Source: Sphingobacterium thalpophilum (GTDB lineage Bacteria; Bacteroidota; Bacteroidia; Flavobacteriales; Flavobacteriaceae). Taken from it: a DNA stretch of 10,822 nt. The stretch spans positions 1 to 10,822 of the forward strand of contig CALPOS020000057.1 of the NCBI GenBank assembly GCA_943325255.2, in the 5' to 3' direction. Shown piece after piece: positions 5,247 to 10,822 of this stretch. The position numbers were made by a program, and so were the translations under genes. The notes below the pieces were generated by a model. The model was not told where the DNA came from. It saw only the letters and a program-made list of their open reading frames with translations, and did not search any database. Numbering within the stretch: position 1 is the stretch's first letter; each line of letters opens with the position of its first letter.

Positions 5247-7880
5247 TTATTTCAAACTAGCTAAACTCTGCTCGATTGTAGCGATTTTTGCCAGCGCATC
5301 TGCTTCCTTCTTACGCTCTATTTCAAGCACTTTCTCCGGTGCGCCAGAAACGAATCTTTCGTTTGATAATTTGGCCTGAACAGATTTTAGAAATCCTTGT
5401 GTATATTTTAATTCTTCCGTAAGTTTTGCCAATTCTTCTTCAACATTAATGGAGCCTGCAACTGGAATAAAATATTCATTCGATTTTACTCTAAACGTCA
5501 ATGCGCCATTTACTTTTTCCTCAATATATTCGTACGAAGTAATATTTCCCATCTTCATAATGACTGAATCAAAGTGACTTGAAACCTTGTCATTGTTGAT
5601 TACTTTCAAGTCAATTGGATCTTTAAATGGAATGTTCTTCTCTTTTCGAATTGTTCTAATTCCAGAAATCACTTCAATGGTGGTTTCAAAATCGGTTATT
5701 ACTTTTTCGGTGAATGGTTTTAAAACCGGCCACTGGGAAACAATTAAAGCTTCTTCCGTACTTCTTTCCGCGATATGTTGCCAAATTTCTTCCGTAAGAA
5801 ATGGCATAAATGGATGTAATAATTTTAAATTACTTTCGAGCATTGCTATTGCCGCATCAAAAGTGCGTTGGTCAATGGGTTGTTGATACGCCGGCTTAAT
5901 CATTTCTAAAAACCAAGAACAGAAATCGTCCCATACCAATTTATAAATAGCCATCAGTGCATCTGAAATTCTATACTTTTCAAAATGATCTTCTATTTCA
6001 ACTAATGTTTGCTGTAATTTCGCTTCATACCACTCAATAGCAACTTTCGAAGATTCGGGTTGCGAAATTTCTGTTGAAACTTCCCAGCCTTTGATCAATC
6101 GGAAAGCATTCCATATTTTGTTAGAAAATGCTTTTCCTTGATTGCACAATTCCTCATCAAACATGATATCATTTCCGGCTGAAGCACTCAATAACAGTCC
6201 AACCCGAACGCCATCGGCACCAAATTTTTCAATTAAATCTAGCGGATCTGGCGAATTTCCTAGTGATTTTGACATCTTACGACGGTTTTTGTCACGCACC
6301 AAACCTGTCAGATATACATTTGTAAAAGGTTTTTTTCCGGTATATTCATAACCCGCGATGATCATTCGTGCCACCCAGAAAAACAAAATATCTGGACCGG
6401 TTACCAAATCATTGGTCGGATAATAGTATTTAAAATCTTCGCTTTCTGGATCCATGATTCCTCCAAAAACGGCCATCGGCCAAAGCCATGATGAAAACCA
6501 AGTATCTAAAGCGTCCGCATCTTGAGTTAAATCGTTGGCTGTTAGTTGTTGATTGTTGGCTTTTTGTTTGGCTAAAACAAGCGCTTCCTCGATAGATTCG
6601 GCTACAACAAAATCTTCTGCTCCATCACCAAAGTAATACGCCGGAATTTGCTGTCCCCACCACAACTGACGCGAAATATTCCAGTCGCGGATATTTTCTA
6701 ACCAATGACGGTAGGTGTTGTCGAATTTTTTTGGGTACAGTTTAATTTCTTCATCTACCAACACCGATTGAATCGCTGGTTTTACCAAGTCTTCCATTTT
6801 CAAAAACCATTGGTCGGACAAGCGAGGCTCGATTACCGCTTTGGTTCTTTCTGACGTTCCCACCTTATTGAGATGTATTTCGGTTTTAGCCATTGCGCCA
6901 ATCGTTTCTAGTTCCTTAGCAATTTTTTCACGAACAACAAAGCGATCTTGCCCTTGGTAATGCAAACCAAAACTATTCAAAGTAGCGTCGTCGTTGAAAA
7001 TATCGACAATTTCTAGATTGTGCTTCTCGCCTAACGTTCTGTCATTCATGTCGTGCGCAGGCGTTACTTTAAGGCAACCCGTTCCGAATTCGATATCAAC
7101 GTATTCGTCTTCAATGATTGGAATGACGCGACCGCAAATAGGAACGATGGCTTTCCTTCCTTTGAGATGTACAAATCTTTCGTCATTTGGGTTAATACAA
7201 ATAGCTGTATCTCCAAATATTGTTTCTGGACGCGTTGTTGCAATCGTCAAGAAATCTTCGCTACCGTCAATTTTGTATTTTAAGAAATAGAGTTTTCCTT
7301 GTTGTTCTTCATAGATCACTTCCTCGTCGGACAAGGTTGTTTTGGCCTCTGGGTCCCAATTGACCATACGGTAACCGCGATAGATGTAACCTTTATTATA
7401 TAAATCAACAAAAGAACGAATAACCGACGCTGACATATCTGGATCCATGGTGAATTTGGTTCGGTCCCAATCACAAGAGCAACCCAATTGTTTGAGTTGT
7501 TCGAGAATTACGCCACCGTATTTGTCGGTCCAATCCCATGCATGCTTGAGAAATTCCTCACGAGACAAATCATTTTTGTTGATGCCTTCCGCTTTGAGTT
7601 TTGCCACCACTTTTGCTTCGGTTGCAATAGAAGCGTGGTCGGTTCCCGGAACCCAACAAGCGTTGAACCCTTTAAGACGCGCACGACGAATCAATACATC
7701 TTGAATCGTATTGTTGAGCATGTGTCCCATGTGTAAGACTCCAGTCACGTTTGGTGGTGGAATTACAATCGAATACGGTGTGCGATGGTCCGGCTTTGAA
7801 TGAAAATATTTGTTTTTCATCCAGTAGTCGTACCATTTTGGTTCTATCGTTTTGGCGTCAAATTGAGTCGGTATTGTCAT
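5247..7880 (-). CDS. valS: Valyl-tRNA synthetase
   Basis: Class I aminoacyl-tRNA synthetase of 877 residues that charges tRNA-Val. The Rossmann catalytic domain opens with P-P-P-N-V-T-G-V-L and the HIGH box as H50-M-G-H53. The KMSKS loop is exact at 535–539. The inserted CP1 editing domain, about 190–345, has T-T-R-P-E-T at 215–220 and the pocket block T-P-A-H-D-M-N-D (273–280) with D277 and D280, which would clear mischarged Thr-tRNA. The anticodon-binding helical domain covers about 615–760. A C-terminal coiled coil (about 812–876), typical of ValRS, closes the protein. The start ATG at 7880 gives the usual N-terminus with P-K-W-Y. No frameshift is seen. The gene stands alone on this strand, with a long upstream region described separately. 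Confidence 0.98.
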   Translation of the reverse strand: MTIPTQFDAKTIEPKWYDYWMKNKYFHSKPDHRTPYSIVIPPPNVTGVLHMGHMLNNTIQDVLIRRARLKGFNACWVPGTDHASIATEAKVVAKLKAEGINKNDLSREEFLKHAWDWTDKYGGVILEQLKQLGCSCDWDRTKFTMDPDMSASVIRSFVDLYNKGYIYRGYRMVNWDPEAKTTLSDEEVIYEEQQGKLYFLKYKIDGSEDFLTIATTRPETIFGDTAICINPNDERFVHLKGRKAIVPICGRVIPIIEDEYVDIEFGTGCLKVTPAHDMNDRTLGEKHNLEIVDIFNDDATLNSFGLHYQGQDRFVVREKIAKELETIGAMAKTEIHLNKVGTSERTKAVIEPRLSDQWFLKMEDLVKPAIQSVLVDEEIKLYPKKFDNTYRHWLENIRDWNISRQLWWGQQIPAYYFGDGAEDFVVAESIEEALVLAKQKANNQQLTANDLTQDADALDTWFSSWLWPMAVFGGIMDPESEDFKYYYPTNDLVTGPDILFFWVARMIIAGYEYTGKKPFTNVYLTGLVRDKNRRKMSKSLGNSPDPLDLIEKFGADGVRVGLLLSASAGNDIMFDEELCNQGKAFSNKIWNAFRLIKGWEVSTEISQPESSKVAIEWYEAKLQQTLVEIEDHFEKYRISDALMAIYKLVWDDFCSWFLEMIKPAYQQPIDQRTFDAAIAMLESNLKLLHPFMPFLTEEIWQHIAERSTEEALIVSQWPVLKPFTEKVITDFETTIEVISGIRTIRKEKNIPFKDPIDLKVINNDKVSSHFDSVIMKMGNITSYEYIEEKVNGALTFRVKSNEYFIPVAGSINVEEELAKLTEELKYTQGFLKSVQAKLSNERFVSGAPEKVLEIERKKEADALAKIATIEQSLASLK

Positions 7881-7898
7881 TTTATGTTGATGTGTGTG

Positions 7899-7970
7899 GA
7901 TTGTGAAATTGTTTAATTGTGTAATCGTTAAATCGTTGATTTGTTAAATCGTTAATTAGTGTAATTGTTA
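7899..7970. repeat. Degenerate 8-base tandem repeat array upstream of valS
   Basis: Nine in-phase 8-base units follow one another without gaps: GATTGTGA, AATTGTTT, AATTGTGT, AATCGTTA, AATCGTTG, ATTTGTTA, AATCGTTA, ATTAGTGT, AATTGTTA. The consensus on the + strand is AATYGTTA (TAACRATT in the valS sense). The AATCGTTA core is exact twice and varies elsewhere. It begins 19 bases upstream of the valS start codon, so it should lie in the valS leader. The phase fades after 7970. No matching inverted structure or reading frame is seen, so this is a minisatellite-like array rather than a hairpin or gene. Confidence 0.75.
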
Positions 7971-8017
7971 GTTAGTATTTTTCCTTATTCAACGAAAATA
8001 CGATTTGATTCTGCGGC

Positions 8018-8098
8018 CCTAGCCCCGATTGAAACAGCATCCTTTTGTGGCGGGGTTCGCCGCAAAAGATAGCGTGGAAAGCGGGAAATAGCTACTAG
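8018..8098. ncRNA. Candidate structured RNA or dispersed element in the valS upstream region
   Basis: A GC-rich island in AT-rich surroundings. The centre is a 10-base-pair hairpin (TTTTGTGGCG 8043–8052, loop GGGTT, CGCCGCAAAA 8058–8067; one G·T pair). Outside it, CCCG 8024–8027 pairs with CGGG 8082–8085, and TAGC 8020–8023 with GCTA 8091–8094 across a one-sided bulge. Purine-rich unpaired stretches (GAAACAGC, GTGGAAAG) lie between. Intergenic elements with the frame CTAGCCCCGAT…GCATCC–hairpin–AAAAGAT…AGCGGG…AGCT are, from memory, widespread in Flavobacteriaceae, and the Rfam Flavo-1 RNA is the first family to compare. No T-run follows on either strand. The strand is uncertain: the purine-rich loops favour +, while a -7 box upstream on the minus strand would place it in the valS leader. 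Confidence 0.45.
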
Positions 8099-8137
8099 AA
8101 AAAAATATTGATACTGGTATGCTATTTGCAAGCCATG

Positions 8138-8145
8138 CAAAAGTA
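8138..8145 (-). promoter_or_regulatory. Candidate -7 box for valS
   Basis: Read on the minus strand this is TACTTTTG, an exact fit to TAnnTTTG. No TTG is found at the expected -33 distance (the region is an A/T run), so support is one box only. Transcription from here would give valS a leader of about 250 bases spanning the structured element and the 8-base repeats. An inverted repeat, TTTGCA (8125–8130) and TGCAAA (8136–8141), overlaps the box and might be an operator. A second, poorer candidate (TATTTTCG, minus strand, 7993–8000) would give a shorter leader. Confidence 0.35.
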
Positions 8146-8182
8146 AATAATTAGCACCTTATAAAAAATTAAGAACTAAATA

Positions 8183-8213
8183 TTTGCAAATTTCATAAAA
8201 GAAAGTACTTTTA
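8183..8213 (+). promoter_or_regulatory. Candidate promoter of the DUF1573 gene
   Basis: TTTG at 8183–8186, a 19-base spacer, then TACTTTTA at 8206–8213. This fits the Bacteroidetes TTTG–N19–TAnnTTTG arrangement with one mismatch at the last base. The -7 box ends 23 bases before the ATG, leaving a short leader. TTTG is part of a 10-base palindrome, ATTTGCAAAT (8182–8191). Confidence 0.55.
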
Positions 8214-8236
8214 CTCCACTTAAAATTAACACAGAA

Positions 8237-8674
8237 ATGAAAAAATTACTAATTGCATTTGCTTTTGTAGGATTCACATTAAGCGCAACCGCTCAAGGTG
8301 CAAAAATAGAGTTCGTAGCCAAAGATAATACGGTAGATTATGGAAACGTATATAAAGATGAAGATAGTGGTTTGCGAACTTTTGAGTTTAAAAATACTGG
8401 AGATGCGCCATTAATCATTACCAATGTACAATCGACTTGCGGTTGTACGGTGCCATCGAAACCTACAGAACCAATCATGCCGGGAAAATCTGGAAAAATA
8501 GACGTGAAATACAATATGAGTCCAGGTCCAATCAGAAAGACCATTACCGTTGAATCGAATGCCACTAATGTAGAAGGCGGACGTGTTGCGATCAAAATCA
8601 AAGGCGAAGTTTTGGTCAAAGAGGCGGTCAACGTCTTAGAAAAGAAAAAAGGAATTATGTCTAGCGACAATTAA
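8237..8674 (+). CDS. Secreted DUF1573 protein
   Basis: A 145-residue exported protein. Residues 1–20 form a signal peptide (K-K, hydrophobic core, then S-A-T-A-Q before G21). The remainder matches DUF1573, an immunoglobulin-like beta domain common in Bacteroidetes: the V-D-Y-G-N-V-Y start at 33–39, the F-x-F-K-N-T-G-D-A-P-L-I-I block at 49–61, the family hallmark S-T-C-G-C-T-V-P at 66–73 (Cys68, Cys70), and P-G-K-S-G-K-I-D-V at 82–90. The function of the family is not known. The C-terminal tail (about 127–145) is charged and probably disordered. The gene is a single-gene unit with its own promoter and terminator. Confidence 0.93.
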   Translation: MKKLLIAFAFVGFTLSATAQGAKIEFVAKDNTVDYGNVYKDEDSGLRTFEFKNTGDAPLIITNVQSTCGCTVPSKPTEPIMPGKSGKIDVKYNMSPGPIRKTITVESNATNVEGGRVAIKIKGEVLVKEAVNVLEKKKGIMSSDN

Positions 8675-8676
8675 AT

Positions 8677-8708
8677 AAAGAGGGCTTCAATTGAGGCTCT
8701 TTTTTTTT
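8677..8708 (+). terminator. Intrinsic terminator after the DUF1573 gene
   Basis: AAAGAG 8677–8682 pairs with CTCTTT 8697–8702 and CTTC 8685–8688 with GAGG 8693–8696 (one G·T pair). There is a 2-base GG bulge on the left arm and an AATT loop. A run of nine T (8700–8708) follows directly. It starts 3 bases after the stop codon. The reverse strand has no good T-run, so it probably serves only this gene. Confidence 0.8.
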
Positions 8709-8743
8709 GCTTTAGTATTTTGTGATATACAACAAAATTGTAG

Positions 8744-10066
8744 CTACAATAGACTTTTTAATTGAAACTTAAACTTTTGTTTCTTACCATTTCGTTCCAC
8801 GTCAAAATACAGCCATTTTCCTTCCTCTGATTTGAGTAGATCATTAATCGACTGCAAAGAGTAACGATACGCTTCGACCTTATTGATTGATATAATGAGA
8901 TCGCCTACTTGCAGTCCACTCGCCTCGGCAGGAGAATTTTTTCGAACACTAGCAATCGAGAAGATTGGTTTAAGTGTAAACTTGAGTTTGAAGTCATTTT
9001 GTGTTTTATTACCATTTCCATCGTAGGAATTGTCCAGATTGACCGTTTGTAAATTGACCGTTTCCTGCACCCATTGCATACCGTCGTTTTGCAACTCAAT
9101 TCCGCTCATGTTATACGAAAAAGGGTCATCGTAATAACTGCTTTTTTTCAAATAGAACGTTTGAATTGGGTAGTCAAAAATGATATTGAAACGTTTTAGT
9201 AGTTCACCACCAATGGAGCCTACGCGATCAGCAACCCTATTTACACTCTTGATGGAAACCGAGTCTGGAAATGCCACAATTGGATTCGCAAACTTAAATG
9301 AGTTGATTTGAATGCTGCTGATTTTTGCCCGAAAGCCATGGATATCACCACTGAATCCCTTTCCTAAATAATCTTCAAATTTTACTTTTGGTATTTTGAT
9401 ATTTTTCTCTTTGTTTTCAAAAAGCCAAAGAGCATCACTATTTCCGATGTCGATCAAAAGTTTCGATGGAATTTCTTCTTGTTCTATGGCGACAGTTGAC
9501 ATCAAGTAAGGTTTGTTTCTTTCTATAGTTATCGGAGATGCTGCATATTTTAACTTTTTTCTTCTGATTTTCTTTGTGTCTCTATAGACATAGACTTTCT
9601 TCTTATCATAATTGACTTCGACGATATTGTCTTTGAAAAAATTATAGCCGATGATGCCATTTACAGGAATTCCGATGTGGGAAGAAAAATTAAAGCTCTG
9701 GTCTAAAACAATGTAAACATCGTGATTTCTATCGACCAGTCCTTTGTAGGATAAAATATTGTTGGAAGATTTCAAGCCTTCAATAGGTTCGTTACTTCCT
9801 AATCCTTTCAGCTTAATTTTTTTTACGCTGTGCAAACTTACTTCTTCTTTGTCATCAAGGCTAAGGAGAATGGTTTCGTCTACACCGGAATCTAAAAGGA
9901 AATTTAGAGGTACACCATTGACTTCAAGTGGAATAAAAACCAGGTTATTAATTAGCTGGAAAGGGATTGCGATTTTGTCTTTATTGTTTTCAAATTGAAA
10001 TCCGCTCTGACCATTCATCGAGACGTGCCAAAAAAATAAAATGAAAATGAAGATGCGGAAATTCAT
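8744..10066 (-). CDS. Secreted aspartyl-protease-like protein with C-terminal PDZ domain
   Basis: A 440-residue exported protein. A signal peptide (hydrophobic 4–13, ending near N-G-Q at 18–20) precedes two retropepsin-like lobes and a PDZ domain. Lobe 1 (about 33–160) has the active-site type motif F-L-L-D59-S-G and the partner hydrophobic-glycine strand N-G-I-I-G at 136–140. Lobe 2 (about 180–305) repeats the layout with L-L-I-D206-I-G and G-S-I-G at 283–286, but Ile replaces the usual Ser/Thr. The PDZ domain is at about 361–438 (S-P-A-E-A-S-G-L-Q-V-G-D-L-I). The family is common in Bacteroidetes and usually annotated as aspartyl protease or PDZ protein. Substrate and activity are unknown. 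It could be a periplasmic quality-control protease or a non-catalytic relative. It stands alone between a convergent and a divergent neighbour. Confidence 0.85.
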   Translation of the reverse strand: MNFRIFIFILFFWHVSMNGQSGFQFENNKDKIAIPFQLINNLVFIPLEVNGVPLNFLLDSGVDETILLSLDDKEEVSLHSVKKIKLKGLGSNEPIEGLKSSNNILSYKGLVDRNHDVYIVLDQSFNFSSHIGIPVNGIIGYNFFKDNIVEVNYDKKKVYVYRDTKKIRRKKLKYAASPITIERNKPYLMSTVAIEQEEIPSKLLIDIGNSDALWLFENKEKNIKIPKVKFEDYLGKGFSGDIHGFRAKISSIQINSFKFANPIVAFPDSVSIKSVNRVADRVGSIGGELLKRFNIIFDYPIQTFYLKKSSYYDDPFSYNMSGIELQNDGMQWVQETVNLQTVNLDNSYDGNGNKTQNDFKLKFTLKPIFSIASVRKNSPAEASGLQVGDLIISINKVEAYRYSLQSINDLLKSEEGKWLYFDVERNGKKQKFKFQLKSLL

Positions 10067-10104
10067 GAAAATGATTTGTATAAAATTAAATTAAAAAAGG
10101 AAGT

Positions 10105-10133
10105 CAAAGTGATAATAATATCAACTAAAACAA
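10105..10133 (-). promoter_or_regulatory. Candidate promoter of the PDZ-protease-like gene
   Basis: On the minus strand a TTG (10133–10131), an 18-base spacer and TCACTTTG (10112–10105) resemble TTG–N17–23–TAnnTTTG with one mismatch. The -7 box ends 38 bases before the start codon. Confidence 0.4.
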
Positions 10134-10164
10134 TTGGTGTACTCTCAAAAAAATTGCAAATTTG
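10134..10164 (+). promoter_or_regulatory. Candidate promoter of the aminotransferase gene
   Basis: TTG at 10134–10136, a 20-base spacer and CAAATTTG at 10157–10164 fit the Bacteroidetes promoter form with one mismatch in the first base of the -7 box. The -7 box sits in a perfect 12-base palindrome, TGCAAATTTGCA (10155–10166). The start codon is 23 bases further on. Confidence 0.4.
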
Positions 10165-10187
10165 CAGTTCAAAAAAATCACTTCATC

Positions 10188-10822
10188 ATGCCAAGAATAT
10201 CCAACAAGGGAAAGCAAATGCCAGAATCGCCAATTCGTAAATTGGTTCCTTATTCTGACATCGCTAAAAAGAAAGGAAATAAAGTATATCATTTGAATAT
10301 TGGGCAACCCGATATTAAGACACCAGAAGTCGCAATGAATTCTATCAAAAATCTTGATATCAAGGTGCTAGAATACAGCCACTCTGCCGGTTTTGAAAGC
10401 TATAGAACCAAGCTTTCTCAGTACTACAAAGACCATGGTTTACCAATAGATGTTGCGGACATTATCATTACCACTGGTGGATCCGAAGCTTTGCTTTTTG
10501 CCATGGGAAGCACGATGGATCAAGGTGATGAAATCATTATTCCTGAACCGTTCTATGCTAACTACAATGGATTTTCTACTGCCTCTGGAGTAAAAGTGGT
10601 TCCTGTAATTTCAACCATAGATACTGGTTTTGCCTTACCTCCTATCGCAGATTTTGAAAAGCTCATCACGCCAAAGACCAAAGCCATTTTGATTTGCAAT
10701 CCAGGAAACCCAACCGGTTATCTATATTCAAAAGAAGAGATGATGCAACTGGCAGACTTGGTTAAAAAGCACGATTTGTTTTTGATTGCGGATGAAGTTT
10801 ACCGCGAATTTACCTACGACGG
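10188..10822 (+). CDS. PLP-dependent class I/II aminotransferase (partial, cut by the window edge)
   Basis: 211 full codons are present and the frame is open to the right edge. The family's usual length is about 390–400, so roughly half is missing. Fold type I aminotransferases move an amino group between an amino acid and a 2-oxo acid through pyridoxal phosphate. Visible landmarks: N-I-G-Q-P-D at 37–42 (substrate-side loop), G-G-S-E-A at 97–101 (phosphate-binding turn), the P-F-Y block at 121–123 (cofactor ring stacking), N-P-G-N-P-T-G at 171–177 with N174, and A-D-E-V-Y at 201–205 with D202 (pyridine nitrogen) and Y205. The Schiff-base lysine lies beyond the edge. The closest annotated relatives are aspartate-type aminotransferases, but the substrate cannot be read from this half. 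The ATG at 10188 gives a normal N-terminus. Confidence 0.93.
   Translation, partial: MPRISNKGKQMPESPIRKLVPYSDIAKKKGNKVYHLNIGQPDIKTPEVAMNSIKNLDIKVLEYSHSAGFESYRTKLSQYYKDHGLPIDVADIIITTGGSEALLFAMGSTMDQGDEIIIPEPFYANYNGFSTASGVKVVPVISTIDTGFALPPIADFEKLITPKTKAILICNPGNPTGYLYSKEEMMQLADLVKKHDLFLIADEVYREFTYD

Noticed and set aside
5587..7736. Plus-strand frames opposite valS, up to 99 codons
   Set aside because: All lie across conserved synthetase motifs and show Ser- and Phe-rich composition typical of antisense shadows.
7899..7970. Tandem repeats as a CRISPR array
   Set aside because: The units are 8 bases long and contiguous, with no spacers and no cas genes nearby.
8018..8098. GC-rich element as an insertion-sequence end or tRNA remnant
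   Set aside because: There is no transposase fragment, no flanking target duplication, and no tRNA cloverleaf or TTCGA arm. The pairing fits a nested hairpin instead.
7881..8236. T-box or other amino-acid-sensing leader before valS
   Set aside because: No T-box core sequence, specifier-loop layout or antiterminator/terminator pair with a T-run was found on the valS strand.
8338..8670. 110-codon minus-strand frame opposite the DUF1573 gene
   Set aside because: It is antisense to a gene with a clear signal peptide and family motif, and has no start context of its own.
10125..10307. 60-codon minus-strand frame in the divergent gap
   Set aside because: It overlaps the start of the aminotransferase and both candidate promoters, and has no protein-like features.
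1..10822. Defence, toxin-antitoxin, phage or secretion gene cluster
   Set aside because: Every long frame is accounted for by housekeeping or common Bacteroidetes families, and no marker of such systems is present.

Overview
The window looks like ordinary chromosomal DNA from a member of the Flavobacteriaceae (phylum Bacteroidetes). The sequence is AT-rich. Ribosome-binding sites are weak or absent. Several upstream regions carry close matches to the Bacteroidetes promoter form (TTG, a spacer of about 19 bases, then TAnnTTTG). The order rsfS–ftsH–LUD protein–cdsA–psd–acyl-CoA-binding protein and the protein sequences themselves (DUF1573 protein, aspartyl protease with PDZ, class I aminotransferase) also fit that family. 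The genus cannot be fixed from the sequence.

Left part (1–5246, all + strand): the tail of rsfS is followed 2 bases later by ftsH, the membrane AAA+ zinc protease. A strong hairpin terminator follows. A new, tightly packed five-gene unit then begins: a stand-alone LUD-domain protein, cdsA (CDP-diacylglycerol synthase), psd (phosphatidylserine decarboxylase of the short type), an acyl-CoA-binding protein, and a superoxide dismutase with a lipoprotein signal. Junctions are 1-base gaps or overlaps of 1–11 bases, so the unit is probably one translationally coupled operon centred on phospholipid synthesis. It ends in a symmetrical terminator shared with the convergent valS.

Middle part (5247–8236): valS (valyl-tRNA synthetase, - strand) is followed upstream by a 356-base gap. 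That gap is the least ordinary stretch of the window. It holds nine degenerate copies of an 8-base tandem repeat, a compact GC-rich element that folds into a long hairpin with flanking pairing (a candidate structured RNA or dispersed element), and promoter-like boxes for both flanking genes.

Right part (8237–10822): a small secreted DUF1573 protein (+) with its own promoter and terminator converges on a secreted two-lobed aspartyl-protease-like protein with a C-terminal PDZ domain (-). This is divergent from a class I PLP-dependent aminotransferase (+), which runs off the window. The 121-base divergent gap holds two candidate promoters whose -33 boxes abut in a CAATTG palindrome.

No defence system, CRISPR array, insertion sequence, tRNA, rRNA or phage gene is visible. 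No clearly new multi-gene system was found. The best leads are the structured element and repeat array upstream of valS, and the lipoprotein superoxide dismutase, acyl-CoA-binding and LUD genes tied to the phospholipid operon.
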